Origin: Sulfurifustis variabilis
GTDB taxonomy: Bacteria > Pseudomonadota > Gammaproteobacteria > Acidiferrobacterales > Sulfurifustaceae
DNA: 64,000 bases
Assembly (NCBI RefSeq): GCF_002355415.1
Contig: NZ_AP014936.1
Coordinates: 124,001 to 188,000, forward strand
Direction: 5' to 3'
Numbering within the stretch: the first letter of the stretch is position 1; the number at the start of each line of letters is the position of its first letter. The position numbers and the translations under genes are program-made. This document shows positions 1 through 8,190 of this stretch, piece after piece. The notes below the pieces were generated by a model. The model had not been told where the DNA came from. It searched no databases and saw only the letters and a program-made list of their open reading frames with translations.

Positions 1-1
1 C

Positions 2-625
2 TTCATCGATGAGCTCAAGCTGAAGAACATCACGTTCGTGGTGCACGACTGGGGAGCGGCGCTTGGCTTCGATTACGCCAGCCGTCATCCTGACCGGGTG
101 AAGCGGATCGCTTTCATGGAGGGTGTGCTGCCGCCGATCTTTCCGCAGCCGAGCTTCGAGGCCATGGGCCCGGAGATGGGCGGCATGTTCAGGGCGTTCA
201 AGGACCCCGTTCAGGGAAGACAGATGGTTATCGCGAACCACATGTTTGTCGAACAGATACTGCCGAACTTCGTGAACCGCTCCCTCGGTCCGGTCGCGAT
301 GGCGGAATACCGCCGGCCCTACGTCCGCAGCACGGACCGCGAACCGTTGCTGGCCTGGCCGCGGGAAGTGCCGATTGCGGGCGAGCCGCGCTATGTCGTG
401 GAGCGCATGGATGCCATCCGGCAGTTCATGGTGGGCACGAACAAACCGATACTCCTTCTCTACGCAGAACCGGGCGTTCTCGTCCCGTCCTCTGTCGTCT
501 CCTGGTACAGGCAGAACATCCCGCAGCTGGAGACGGCGTTTGTGGGACAAGGCTTGCACTTCATTCAGGAGGACAATCCGCACGCCATTGGTCTTGCGAT
601 CTCGGAATGGATGCGGAGGAACTAG
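2..625 (+). CDS. haloalkane dehalogenase-like alpha/beta hydrolase (5'-truncated by window edge)
   Basis: The reading frame is open from base 2, so the N-terminus lies outside the window. The visible part carries the nucleophile elbow HDWG, a Glu in AFMEGVLPP at the place where DhaA/LinB-type (HLD-II) enzymes have their catalytic acid, and a late His in GLHFIQED that would complete the triad. The family hydrolyses carbon-halogen bonds through an Asp ester intermediate in the cytoplasm. About 207 residues are visible out of the usual 290-310. Substrate cannot be read from sequence, and related hydrolases without dehalogenase activity exist. Confidence 0.82.
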   Translation, partial: FIDELKLKNITFVVHDWGAALGFDYASRHPDRVKRIAFMEGVLPPIFPQPSFEAMGPEMGGMFRAFKDPVQGRQMVIANHMFVEQILPNFVNRSLGPVAMAEYRRPYVRSTDREPLLAWPREVPIAGEPRYVVERMDAIRQFMVGTNKPILLLYAEPGVLVPSSVVSWYRQNIPQLETAFVGQGLHFIQEDNPHAIGLAISEWMRRN

Positions 626-673
626 GCGGTCGTCCGATTTCAATCTATGACTACGGAGCCGCCTGAAGAGAAG

Positions 674-700
674 TGTCCAAAATGGGCGCGCCAACGCGTC
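674..700 (+). promoter_or_regulatory. candidate ECF-type promoter upstream of the DGPF/sigma pair
   Basis: TGTCCA at 674-679 and CGTC at 697-700 are 17 bases apart. This resembles the TGTC(G)A / CGTC pattern I recall for ECF42 sigma factors and lies about 50 bases before the DGPF gene. It would make the sigma factor autoregulated. This is inference from a short match, with no second target promoter in the window to compare. Confidence 0.35.
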
Positions 701-752
701 ATGACGGATAGTTGATTCAGTCGACCGCGGGGAGCCAAGAAAAGGAGACACC

Positions 753-1097
753 ATGCCCAAATATCTGTGCATCCGAAGAAGCCAGCCACGCCAGACCGGG
801 ACAGGCGGGAAACCGTCTCCGGCCCAAATGGAAGAGATGTACGCCAAATTCAATGCCTGGAAAGCGAAGTTCCAGCAGAACATCGTCGATTTGGGCGGAA
901 AACTGGGCAGCGGCGGAAAAGTGCTTACCTCGGATGGCGCAACGGACGGGCCGTTCGTGGAAGCCAAGGAGGTGGTCGGCGGTTTCATGATTCTCTCGGC
1001 GAAGGACGTGGAAGAGGCAATGGAGATCGCCCGTCAGTGCCCCGGCGTCGTGACTCCCGGATCGAGCCTCGAGATCAGGGAGATCAGCACTCCTTGA
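753..1097 (+). CDS. DGPF-domain (YCII-related) protein paired with ECF42 sigma factor
   Basis: A 114-residue soluble protein with the family signature DGPFVEAKEVVGGF at about residues 68-81 and the typical N-terminus MPKYLCI. YCII-related/DGPF proteins form a small dimeric alpha-beta fold of unsettled function and are commonly encoded next to ECF42 sigma factors. The start has a good Shine-Dalgarno (AAAGGAG, about 6 bases upstream). Its TGA overlaps the TTG start of the following sigma gene, so the two are translationally coupled. It may modulate the sigma factor or be part of its regulon, but nothing in the sequence decides which. Confidence 0.85.
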   Translation: MPKYLCIRRSQPRQTGTGGKPSPAQMEEMYAKFNAWKAKFQQNIVDLGGKLGSGGKVLTSDGATDGPFVEAKEVVGGFMILSAKDVEEAMEIARQCPGVVTPGSSLEIREISTP

Positions 1098-2347
1098 CCG
1101 CACCCAGGCTCGTTGAGCACTTCTTCCGGCACGAGTACGGCAGGCTTGTTGCCATGCTGTCGTGCCGTGTGGGAGTGAAGCACATCGAGGTCGTGGAGGA
1201 CGCCGTTCAGTCCGCCTTGATGGCTGCTCTTGAGAAATGGACGCTTGCTGGCCTGCCGGACAATCCGTCGGCTTGGCTATTTCGTGTAGCGCACAACAAC
1301 CTCATCGGGGAGTTGCGCCAACGAACGCGGCGCCGTCGCATCCTGGAGCAAAACGCAATAGAAGATATCGGTACTCCGGAGAACGGTTCGGAGATCTTCC
1401 TGGCGGGAGAGGTGCGCGACGACCTGCTGGGGATGCTGTTCCACTGCTGCGACGAAAAAATCCCCGTCGAGTCACAGCTGGTGCTGGCGCTGAAGACTCT
1501 CTGCGGTTTCGATATTCGTGAAATTGCGCTTCGGTTATTTTTGAGCGAGGCCAACGTATACAAACGCCTGAGTCGAGCTCGCCGCCGCTTGCAGGAGATC
1601 CGGCCTCGACTGGACGGGCTTACGGCCGATCAACATTCGTCGCGCCTGCCGGCCGTGCACCAAGTCCTCTACCTCCTATTCACGGAAGGCTACCTTTCTT
1701 CCCACGCCGAAATGGCGATTCGCGCGGAGCTTTGTAACGAAGCGATCCGATTGGCTGCCATCCTCGCGGAACATCCGGCAGGCCAGACTCCGGAAACGTT
1801 TGCCCTGTTGGCTCTGATGCATCTGCACGCGGCGCGGATGACCGCTCGCCAGGACCCATCGGGCGGCCTGCTCCTGCTGAAGGAGCAGGACCGGGCGCTT
1901 TGGGATTGGCACCGAATTCAGATCGGGTTGGAGTGGCTGGCCAGATCCGCACAGGGAAATCGCTTCTCCAGGTATCACGCGGAGGCCGGGATCGCGGCGG
2001 AACACTGCCTCGCCCCCTCGTTTCAGGAGACCCGTTGGGAAAAAGTCGTGGAGTGCTACTCGCTCCTGGAGCGGATCGCCCCGTCTCCGCTACACAAGCT
2101 GAACCGTGCCGTAGCGGTTGCAGAGTGGCAAGGACCGGACGCAGGGCTCGCCGTGCTCCGGGGCTTTGAGCCACCGGCCTGGTTGGTCGGCTCGTACCTG
2201 TGGGCTGCGGTTTTGGCCGACTTGCATCGCCGTTGCGGACACGCCGATACGGCGGACCGCTACCGCGAGGCAGCGTTGAGATCAGCTCCGACCCCGGCAG
2301 TGAAAGAGCTTTTGCGGCGACGGCTCCGGATCGGGAGCTTCGGTTGA
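1094..2347 (+). CDS. ECF42-family RNA polymerase sigma factor with C-terminal TPR-like extension
   Basis: 417 residues from a TTG start whose TG is shared with the TGA of the DGPF gene. The first ~175 residues hold sigma region 2 (AVQSALMAALEKW, PSAWLFRVAHNNLI) and region 4 with its helix-turn-helix (FDIREIALRLFLSEANVYKRL). The remaining ~240 residues form a helical extension rich in TPR-like pairs (LFTEGYLSS, HKLNRAVAVAEWQGP, HRRCGHADTADRYREAALRSAP), the hallmark of SigI/ECF42-type factors. No anti-sigma gene is adjacent, as is usual for this group, where the extension itself is thought to control activity. A longer upstream reading frame exists but runs through the DGPF gene and is not the start. 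Confidence 0.85.
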   Translation: MTAPRLVEHFFRHEYGRLVAMLSCRVGVKHIEVVEDAVQSALMAALEKWTLAGLPDNPSAWLFRVAHNNLIGELRQRTRRRRILEQNAIEDIGTPENGSEIFLAGEVRDDLLGMLFHCCDEKIPVESQLVLALKTLCGFDIREIALRLFLSEANVYKRLSRARRRLQEIRPRLDGLTADQHSSRLPAVHQVLYLLFTEGYLSSHAEMAIRAELCNEAIRLAAILAEHPAGQTPETFALLALMHLHAARMTARQDPSGGLLLLKEQDRALWDWHRIQIGLEWLARSAQGNRFSRYHAEAGIAAEHCLAPSFQETRWEKVVECYSLLERIAPSPLHKLNRAVAVAEWQGPDAGLAVLRGFEPPAWLVGSYLWAAVLADLHRRCGHADTADRYREAALRSAPTPAVKELLRRRLRIGSFG

Positions 2348-2387
2348 GCACGTTCGAATGGCCGCTTGTTTGAACCGCATCAAGGGC

Positions 2388-2402
2388 CCGCTTCTGGCCG
2401 AA
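2388..2402. repeat. left copy of CCGCTTCTGGCCGAA direct repeat
   Basis: The 15-mer CCGCTTCTGGCCGAA occurs here and at 3005-3019, on both sides of the small membrane protein gene, with further similarity downstream (TTCGGGCAGCG here, AGCGGGCGCTCG there). The right copy reads as a stem, CGCTT-CTGGCCG-AAAGCG. The interval 2348-2539 otherwise shows no gene. Confidence 0.6.
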
Positions 2403-2539
2403 TTCGGGCAGCGGACCAGTGAAACAGAATTGACGTCCAACAACGGCCTGCAGGGACGCCGCAATAGCGGCGCTGCGCTTGCCGTTACGCGGCCCTAATG
2501 CCGAGCGTTAGCTTTTTCATCAAAAGAGAAATCACCGAT

Positions 2540-2977
2540 ATGAAGAAAAGAATCTTGGCCTTACTGGCCTACGTGCTCCCCACGTTTCCGCTTGGCTTCT
2601 TCTGGCATTTGACGATCTTTGCCGATTACTACAAGTCACTTAACGTGTATCGGGAGGACGTCATCATTCCTTTTGGGATCGCTTCAATGCTTATCCAGGG
2701 TGTCATCTGGTCCGTGGTTTACGAGCGCATGTTTTCGGGTGAACCGATCCTGAAAGGGGCATTCAAGTTCGCATTGCTGGCGTGCCCCCTTGCTTGGAGC
2801 TTCATGGTTCTTGCCGTCAGCGCAAAGCATCAAATGTCCTCCGTGCCGGGCTTCTTGACGATCGAAACCGCGTTTATTCTGGTTCAGTACGCAATCATCA
2901 GTCCGTTAATTGCGGCTGTGTATCGGTCCAAGAGCGAACAATTCGTTCCAACGGGCTCCACAAGAACTGCGCTTTAG
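2540..2977 (+). CDS. small integral membrane protein, function unknown
   Basis: I do not recognise this protein by name. From ATG 2540 it is 145 residues with four predicted membrane segments: ILALLAYVLPTFPLGFFW, IIPFGIASMLIQGVIWSVV, FALLACPLAWSFMVLAV and FILVQYAIISPLIAAVY. A longer version starting at 2498 is possible, but ATG 2540 opens directly into MKKRILALL, a typical membrane-protein N-terminus, with a weak purine-rich stretch (AAAAGAGAA) upstream. It stands alone, flanked by a direct repeat at 2388 and 3005, which may mean it arrived as a small mobile unit. Confidence 0.6.
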   Translation: MKKRILALLAYVLPTFPLGFFWHLTIFADYYKSLNVYREDVIIPFGIASMLIQGVIWSVVYERMFSGEPILKGAFKFALLACPLAWSFMVLAVSAKHQMSSVPGFLTIETAFILVQYAIISPLIAAVYRSKSEQFVPTGSTRTAL

Positions 2978-3004
2978 GCCCGTCGCTGAGTTCGAGTGTT
3001 GAAT

Positions 3005-3019
3005 CCGCTTCTGGCCGAA
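3005..3019. repeat. right copy of CCGCTTCTGGCCGAA direct repeat
   Basis: Second copy of the 15-mer at 2388-2402. Here it is extended into an inverted repeat (CGCTTCTGGCCGAAAGCG) that could fold as a small hairpin downstream of the membrane protein gene and of the convergent CoA-transferase gene. Confidence 0.6.
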
Positions 3020-3084
3020 AGCGGGCGCTCGCGACGCGAAACACCGCCGCGGGTGCGATGCGGCTCGGGGATAACGGCTGCGGA

Positions 3085-4290
3085 CTACTTGGCGACCACG
3101 ACCGCGCCTTCCGCGGCAAAACGTTCGATCGCCGCGTCGTCGTACCCGTACTCCTTCAGGATCTCGCGCGTATGCTGGCCGAGCACCGGGGCAGCGCGCG
3201 CGACGCGGGCCGGCGTGGCCGAGAGCTTCACGGGCGCGCCCAGCGTCTTCACGGAGCCCAGGCGCGCGTGCTCGACCTCGACCACCATCTCGCGGGCGTT
3301 CACCTGCGGGTCTTGCAGCATCTCGTTGATCGAAAGCACCGGGCCGGCGGGGACGCCGGCGCGCTCGAGGCGCTCGAGCCACTCGGCGGTGGTCGCGGCG
3401 CGAAAGCGCGCGGTCAGCCGCTCGACCAGCGGCGGGAGGTTCTGCATGCGCGCGGCGTTGTCCTTGAAGCGGGGATCCTGCGCGAGCTCGGGCTCGCCGA
3501 TCACCTCGACGAGGCGCAGCCAGTTGGCCTGGTTCGCCGCGCCGACGTTGATCCAGCCGTCGGCGGTCTGGATCGCCTGGTAGGGGGCGCTCAGGGGATG
3601 CGCGCTTCCGAGCGGGCCGGGCGAGGCGCCGGTCGCGAGGGCGATGGCGGTCTGCCAGCCGGTGTGCACGATGCCGGCTTCCAGCAACGACGTGTCGACG
3701 CGCTGACCCTCTCCGGTCTTCAGGCGGTGGGTGTACGCCGCGAGGATGCCCACCGCGCCGAGGATGCCGGCGGTGATGTCGGTGATCGGCACGCCCACCT
3801 TCACCGGCGGTCGGCCCGGGCCTTCGCCGGTGATGCTCATGAGGCCGCTCATGCCCTGTGCGATCAGGTCGAAACCGGCGCGGTCGGCGTAGGGGCCGGT
3901 CGTGCCGAAGCCGGTGAGCTGGCAGTAGATGAGGCCGGGGTTCTCCTTCTTAAGGCTTTCGTACCCGAAACCGAAGCGCTCCATCGTGCCCGGGCGGTAG
4001 TTCTCGACGACGACGTCGGCGGTGCGCAGCATCCGGGCGAGTATTTCCTTCCCCGCGGGATGCTTGAGGTTGATGGAGGTCCCGCGCTTGTTGCGGTTCA
4101 GCATCATGAACGCGGCCGACTCGCCGTCGATCGTGGGCGGGATCATGCGGCGCGAGTCGTCGCCGTCCGGGTACTTCTCCACCTTGATCACGTCGGCGCC
4201 GAGGTCGGCGAGCAGCACCCCGCACATCGGCCCTGCCATGATGTGCGAGAGCTCGATGACCTTCACGCCCGCGAGCGCTCCGTGTGCCAT
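3085..4290 (-). CDS. class III (CaiB/BaiF) CoA-transferase
   Basis: 401 residues, the usual length for the family, transferring CoA between acyl-CoA and a free carboxylate in the cytoplasm. The N-terminus GVKVIELSHIMAGPMCG, the VEKYPDGDD and NRNKRGTSINLKHPAG blocks and the active-site Asp in RAGFDLIAQG (about D141) are all intact. The C-terminal QVNAREMVVEVEH and LGQHTREIL blocks are also typical. Its start is 2 bases after the stop of the crotonase gene, so the pair is an operon with the crotonase first. The acyl substrate cannot be assigned from sequence. Confidence 0.88.
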   Translation of the reverse strand: MAHGALAGVKVIELSHIMAGPMCGVLLADLGADVIKVEKYPDGDDSRRMIPPTIDGESAAFMMLNRNKRGTSINLKHPAGKEILARMLRTADVVVENYRPGTMERFGFGYESLKKENPGLIYCQLTGFGTTGPYADRAGFDLIAQGMSGLMSITGEGPGRPPVKVGVPITDITAGILGAVGILAAYTHRLKTGEGQRVDTSLLEAGIVHTGWQTAIALATGASPGPLGSAHPLSAPYQAIQTADGWINVGAANQANWLRLVEVIGEPELAQDPRFKDNAARMQNLPPLVERLTARFRAATTAEWLERLERAGVPAGPVLSINEMLQDPQVNAREMVVEVEHARLGSVKTLGAPVKLSATPARVARAAPVLGQHTREILKEYGYDDAAIERFAAEGAVVVAK

Positions 4291-4292
4291 GG

Positions 4293-5069
4293 CTAGCGCC
4301 CCTTGAACGCGGGCTTGGTCTTCGCGAGGAACGCGCGGTAGCCGGTCCTGAAGTCCTCGGTGTCGTAGCAGGGATAGGCGAGGTCGATGTCTTCCTGCGT
4401 GATCGGGCGATCCTCGTCGAGGCGGCGCATGAACCGCTTGTGCAGCCGCGCGACGAGCGGCGCGCCGTCGGCGATGCGTCGCGCCGTCGCATACGCCTCC
4501 TCCTCGACCTTCTCGTCGGCGACGACGCGCGTGACCATTCCCTTCTGATACGCCTCCTCGGCGCCGAGGATCCGGCCCTCCAGCAGCAATTCGAGCGCGA
4601 CCGCGCGGCTGCTCATCCGCACCAGCGCCTGAATCTCGGCGACGCCGGCGCTCAGGCCGAGCTTGTTGATCGGGATGCCGAAGCGGCTCGAGGTCCCGCA
4701 GATGCGCAGGTCGCAGAGCGAGGCGATCTCGAGGCCGCCGCCGACGCATATGCCCTTGATCAGAGCGACGATCGGGTGGCGGCACTCGTAGAGCGCCGCG
4801 AGCGCTTCGTGGTGCACCTTGCCGTAGTCGCGCGCCTGGGCGCTGGTCGAGCGCGTCTTCTCGAACTCGGAGATGTCGTTGCCCGGCGCGAACGCCTTGT
4901 CGCCCGCGCCGCGGATCACGATGCAGCGCACCGTCTCGCTCGCGGAGAGCTCGCGCATGACCTCGCCCAGGCGCTGCCACATGGGGCGCGTCAGCGCGTT
5001 CAGCTTTTCGGGACGGTTGAGGACGACGGTGACGATGTCGCCGTCGGGCTGGAGGAGGATCTCCGACAT
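4293..5069 (-). CDS. enoyl-CoA hydratase/isomerase (crotonase) family protein
   Basis: 258 residues with the crotonase fold. The oxyanion-hole segments AFAPGNDISEF (about residues 59-69) and GICVGGGLEIA (about 105-115) are present. At the segment that holds the first catalytic Glu in classical hydratases (PE motif), this protein reads FGIPINKLGLSAG, so that acid is missing; a Glu further on (GVAEIQAL) is retained. It may therefore be an isomerase, a hydrolase or a non-classical hydratase. It is translated ahead of and almost touching the class III CoA-transferase, which suggests joint breakdown of a CoA-activated organic acid. Confidence 0.85.
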   Translation of the reverse strand: MSEILLQPDGDIVTVVLNRPEKLNALTRPMWQRLGEVMRELSASETVRCIVIRGAGDKAFAPGNDISEFEKTRSTSAQARDYGKVHHEALAALYECRHPIVALIKGICVGGGLEIASLCDLRICGTSSRFGIPINKLGLSAGVAEIQALVRMSSRAVALELLLEGRILGAEEAYQKGMVTRVVADEKVEEEAYATARRIADGAPLVARLHKRFMRRLDEDRPITQEDIDLAYPCYDTEDFRTGYRAFLAKTKPAFKGR

Positions 5070-5089
5070 GGCACGAGCTCCAAAATTTT

Positions 5090-5173
5090 GAATGCTTAAT
5101 GTTGAATGTTGAATTGAGGTGCGCGCTTGGCGCGCTCATTAATTCAACATCAAGAATTCAACGTTCAACATTC
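5090..5173. repeat. heptamer-armed palindromic element, copy A
   Basis: The left arm reads in 7-nt steps GAATGCT, TAATGTT, GAATGTT, GAATTGA; the centre is GCGCGCTTGGCGCGC; the right arm, on the opposite strand, reads GAATGTT, GAACGTT, GAATTCT, TGATGTT, GAATTAA. It sits between the crotonase start and the dctM stop. Copies B (8095), C (28563) and D (51618) share the same arm unit. Confidence 0.8.
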
Positions 5174-5198
5174 GAGGCCAGCTTTCCCGCCGAAGTGT

Positions 5199-6479
5199 CT
5201 AGCGATAGAAGTACTCGACGAGCCCCATCGGGATCACCGGCACGTAGGTCACCAGCATGAGCACCAGCAGCAGGACGCCGATGAACCAGACGTTCACCCG
5301 CGTCACCTCCCAGATGTTCGCCTTGGCGATCGAGCAGGCCGTCATCAGCACGCTCGCGACCGGCGGCGTCTGCTGCCCGATCGCGAGGTTTAGCGTCACG
5401 ATCAGACCGAAGTGAACCGGGTCGATGCCCACCGCATGCACGATGGGCATCACGATCGGCACCACGAGAATGATGGCGGCGGCGGAGTGCAGAAACAGGC
5501 CGGCGACCAGGAAGAACACGTTGAGAATGGCGAGGACCGCGTACTGGTTCTGGGTCCACTGGACCATCGCGAGCGCGAGCTTCTGGGGCATCTGCGACTC
5601 GGTCAGGTAGGTGCCGAGCAGGGCCGAGGCGGCCACGAGCAGCATCACCACCGCCGTTTGCACGCCTCCGTCCACGATCGCGTTCCGGAGCAGCTTCCAG
5701 TCGAGCTCCCGGTAGGCGAAGCCGATGCCGAGCGCGGCGACCACGGCGAGGCCCGCGCCCTCGGTCGCCGTGACCACCCCGCCGAAGATCCCGCCCAGGA
5801 TGATGATCGGGAGGAGAAACGCGAGGCCGGCGTCCTTGAACGTGGTCCACAGGCGCCGGAGCTGGAACACCTCCTCGACCGGGTAGTGGTAGCGCACCGC
5901 AAACCAGTACGACAGGCCCATCATCAGGACCCCGCCGAGGACCCCGGGGACGATGCCGGCGACGAAGAGCTGCACCACCGACGTGTCGGCCATCGCCGCG
6001 TAGAGGATCATCGGGATCGACGGCGGGATGATAATCGCGAGCGACGCCGACGAGGAGGTGACGGCGGCGGTGAACGCGCGCGGGTAGCCCTTCTTCTTCA
6101 TCGCCGGCATGAGGATCGAGCCGAGCGCCGCCACGTCGGCCACGGCGGAGCCGGAAATTTCCGCAAAGAAGAGCGAGGCGCCGATGTTGACCATCGCGAG
6201 CCCCCCGCGGATGAAGCCGAGGAGCGCCGAGGCGAAGGCGATCAGGCGGCGCGAGATGCCGCCGGTGTTCATGATGGCGCCGGCGAGCACGAACAGCGGG
6301 ATGGCGATGAGCGGGAAGTTGGTCGCGCCCTGGAACATGATGATCGGCAGGTTCACGAGCATGTCCCAGCCGCCCGCCGCCACCATGGCGACGATCGCGA
6401 CGATGCCGAGCGCGATCGCGATCGGCACGTTGATGAAGATGAGCGCGATGAGGCCCAGGAGGATCAGCAGCGCCTGCAT
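5199..6479 (-). CDS. dctM: TRAP transporter large permease (DctM family)
   Basis: 426 residues of almost continuous membrane segments (11-12 predicted), the normal DctM length. It forms the ion-coupled channel of a tripartite periplasmic transporter for organic acids in the inner membrane. Family blocks include NLPIIMFQGATNFPLIAIPLF, EISGSAVADVAALGSI and IPPSIPMILYA. The ATG follows the dctQ stop codon with no gap. The order dctP-dctQ-dctM on the minus strand is the standard TRAP operon. Confidence 0.93.
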   Translation of the reverse strand: MQALLILLGLIALIFINVPIAIALGIVAIVAMVAAGGWDMLVNLPIIMFQGATNFPLIAIPLFVLAGAIMNTGGISRRLIAFASALLGFIRGGLAMVNIGASLFFAEISGSAVADVAALGSILMPAMKKKGYPRAFTAAVTSSSASLAIIIPPSIPMILYAAMADTSVVQLFVAGIVPGVLGGVLMMGLSYWFAVRYHYPVEEVFQLRRLWTTFKDAGLAFLLPIIILGGIFGGVVTATEGAGLAVVAALGIGFAYRELDWKLLRNAIVDGGVQTAVVMLLVAASALLGTYLTESQMPQKLALAMVQWTQNQYAVLAILNVFFLVAGLFLHSAAAIILVVPIVMPIVHAVGIDPVHFGLIVTLNLAIGQQTPPVASVLMTACSIAKANIWEVTRVNVWFIGVLLLVLMLVTYVPVIPMGLVEYFYR

Positions 6480-6989
6480 CTAGATGCCCCTCTCCTCGGC
6501 CTCGCCCAGGTGCGTGTCCGTCTCGCGCGCCTCGGCGAGCAGCTCGGGCAGGCGCAGCAGCTCGGCGACGATGAAGAGCGCCGCGCCGATCGGGATCACC
6601 GACTGGGTGTACATCACCGAGATCTCGGGCACGCTCACCAGGTTGTCGGTCGCGAGCACCTCGAGCACGACCCAGCCGTACCAGCCGAGCACGGCGAAGA
6701 ACGCGAGCACGATCGCCTCGGAGACAAAGATGAGCGGAATGCGCGCGGCCGGGGGCAGCAGGCGCAGCAGCTCGGGCACGCCGATGTGGGCGCCCTTGAG
6801 CGCGGCGAGCGCCGCGCCGTAATAAGTGAGCCAGGCGAGAGTCACGGAGGCGATCTCGTCGTACCAGACGAGCGCCGAGCCGAACTTGCGGAAGCTCACG
6901 CCGAGGAGTACCTCCACGGCGAGCGCGACCATGAGCACGATGACGATGATTTCGAGCAGGCGTTCGAATCCGGCACGCGCGCGCGCCAT
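6480..6989 (-). CDS. dctQ: TRAP transporter small permease (DctQ family)
   Basis: 169 residues with four predicted membrane helices (LEIIVIVLMVALAVEVLLGV, SVTLAWLTYYGAALAALKGA, LIFVSEAIVLAFFAVLGWYGW, SVIPIGAALFIVAELL). DctQ partners DctM in the TRAP membrane complex. The segment WLTYYGAALAALKGAHIGVP matches the conserved DctQ loop where W-x-x-x-x-G-A and H-I are typical. The start ATG at 6989 is chosen because it opens just before the first helix; the reading frame upstream belongs to non-coding sequence. It lies between dctP and dctM. Confidence 0.9.
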   Translation of the reverse strand: MARARAGFERLLEIIVIVLMVALAVEVLLGVSFRKFGSALVWYDEIASVTLAWLTYYGAALAALKGAHIGVPELLRLLPPAARIPLIFVSEAIVLAFFAVLGWYGWVVLEVLATDNLVSVPEISVMYTQSVIPIGAALFIVAELLRLPELLAEARETDTHLGEAEERGI

Positions 6990-7048
6990 GGGGCCCTCCT
7001 CCTCGTGGCGATCCCACCCCCGGTGTGCGGGGGTGGGGTGATACCGGC

Positions 7049-8026
7049 CTATTTCTTGGCGAGCGCGAGCGAGCGGTCGATGAGCTCCTTCGCGCCTTTC
7101 ACTTCCTTGCCGAACTCGTCGTACACCGGCTTGCTCGCCTTCACGAACGCGTCCTTGTCGGCCTCGTTCACCTGCATGCCGGCGGCCTTCATCTTGTCGA
7201 GCAGCTCGCCGTCGAGCCGCGCGGCGGTCTCGTACACGTAGGCCTGCGTCTCCTTGGCGGTCTCCTCGAGGACCTTGCGCACGTCGGCCGGCAGCTTCTC
7301 CCAGCGCTTCTTGCCGGTGGTGATGTACGCGGGCGTGTACACGTGGCCGGTGAGCGAGAGGTACTTCTGCACTTCCTGGAACTTGGAGGAGAAGATCTGG
7401 GTGAAGGGGTTCTCCTGGCCGTCCATCACGCCGGTCTGGAGCGCGACGAACACCTCGGAGAGCTTCATCGGGCTCGGGTTGGCCCCGTAGGTCTGGAACA
7501 TCTTCACGCGCCACTTGCCCTCGGGCACCCGCAGCTTGATGCCCTGCAGGTCCTGGGGCGTCTTGATCGGCTGCTTGTTGTTCGTGATGTGGCGGTACCC
7601 GTTCTCCCACACGGCGAGGATCCTGAGCCCCTTGGCCTCGGCCGCGGGCGCGAGCTTCGACCAGAAGACCTCCTTCTCGATGCGCTTCATGTGGTCGCGA
7701 TCCTTGACCAGGTAGGGCATCTCGAACACGCCGAAGAGGTCGCTTTCCGAGGACATCACGGTGGAGGGAAGCGCGAAGTCGACCGTGCCGAGCTTGAGCT
7801 TCTGCAGCAGCTCCTTGTCGCCGCCGAGCTGGCTCGAGCCGTAGACGACGACCGTGGCCTTGCCCTTGAGCTTCTCGTTCGCGCGCTTGGCGAACTCCTG
7901 GGCCGAGAGCTCGAACAGCGAGCCGGGCCCGCCGACGTGACCGAACTTGAGCTCCATCTGTGCCTGTGCGCCCGCCGCGAAGCCCGCGGCGAGCACGAGC
8001 GCGGCGATCAGTCTGGTGAGTTTCAT
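7049..8026 (-). CDS. dctP: TRAP transporter substrate-binding protein (DctP family)
   Basis: 325 residues with a cleavable signal peptide (MKLTRLIAALVLAAGFAAGAQA), so it acts in the periplasm and delivers substrate to DctQM. The central block GIKLRVPEGK carries the Arg that binds the ligand carboxylate in this family, followed by VFVALQTGVMDGQENP, a standard DctP signature. A clear Shine-Dalgarno (GGAGGA) precedes the ATG. The substrate is probably a small carboxylate, given the neighbouring CoA-transferase, aminotransferase and 2-hydroxyacid oxidase, but binding residues alone do not identify it. Confidence 0.92.
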   Translation of the reverse strand: MKLTRLIAALVLAAGFAAGAQAQMELKFGHVGGPGSLFELSAQEFAKRANEKLKGKATVVVYGSSQLGGDKELLQKLKLGTVDFALPSTVMSSESDLFGVFEMPYLVKDRDHMKRIEKEVFWSKLAPAAEAKGLRILAVWENGYRHITNNKQPIKTPQDLQGIKLRVPEGKWRVKMFQTYGANPSPMKLSEVFVALQTGVMDGQENPFTQIFSSKFQEVQKYLSLTGHVYTPAYITTGKKRWEKLPADVRKVLEETAKETQAYVYETAARLDGELLDKMKAAGMQVNEADKDAFVKASKPVYDEFGKEVKGAKELIDRSLALAKK

Positions 8027-8094
8027 CTCTCCATCCTCCGGTTTGTTGTGACGGGTTGAACTGCGTGGTGGTGCTCTCTCCTCCTCTCAAAACC

Positions 8095-8184
8095 AATTCT
8101 TAATGCTGAATGCTCCATGTTGAATGTATGAGGCGCGCGAAGCGCGCACCGAAATTCAACACTCGAAATTCCCGATAAACATTC
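8095..8184. repeat. heptamer-armed palindromic element, copy B
   Basis: Left arm heptamers TAATGCT, GAATGCT, CCATGTT, GAATGTA; centre GGCGCGCGAAGCGCGCACC; right arm, opposite strand, GAATGTT, a 6-nt unit TATCGG, then GAATTTC, GAGTGTT, GAATTTC. It fills the space between the dctP upstream region and the stop of the aminotransferase gene. Confidence 0.75.
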
Positions 8185-8190
8185 GGCGAG

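Noticed and set aside
767-1093. N-terminal extension of the ECF sigma factor
   Set aside because: The upstream part of the frame is the shadow of the DGPF gene; sigma region 2 begins immediately after the TTG at 1094.
2478-2516. AGCGTTAGC before the small membrane protein, resembling an integron attC end
   Set aside because: The matching R'' / L box partners and a long imperfect stem are not found, and there is no integrase gene; only the 15-bp direct repeat is supportable.
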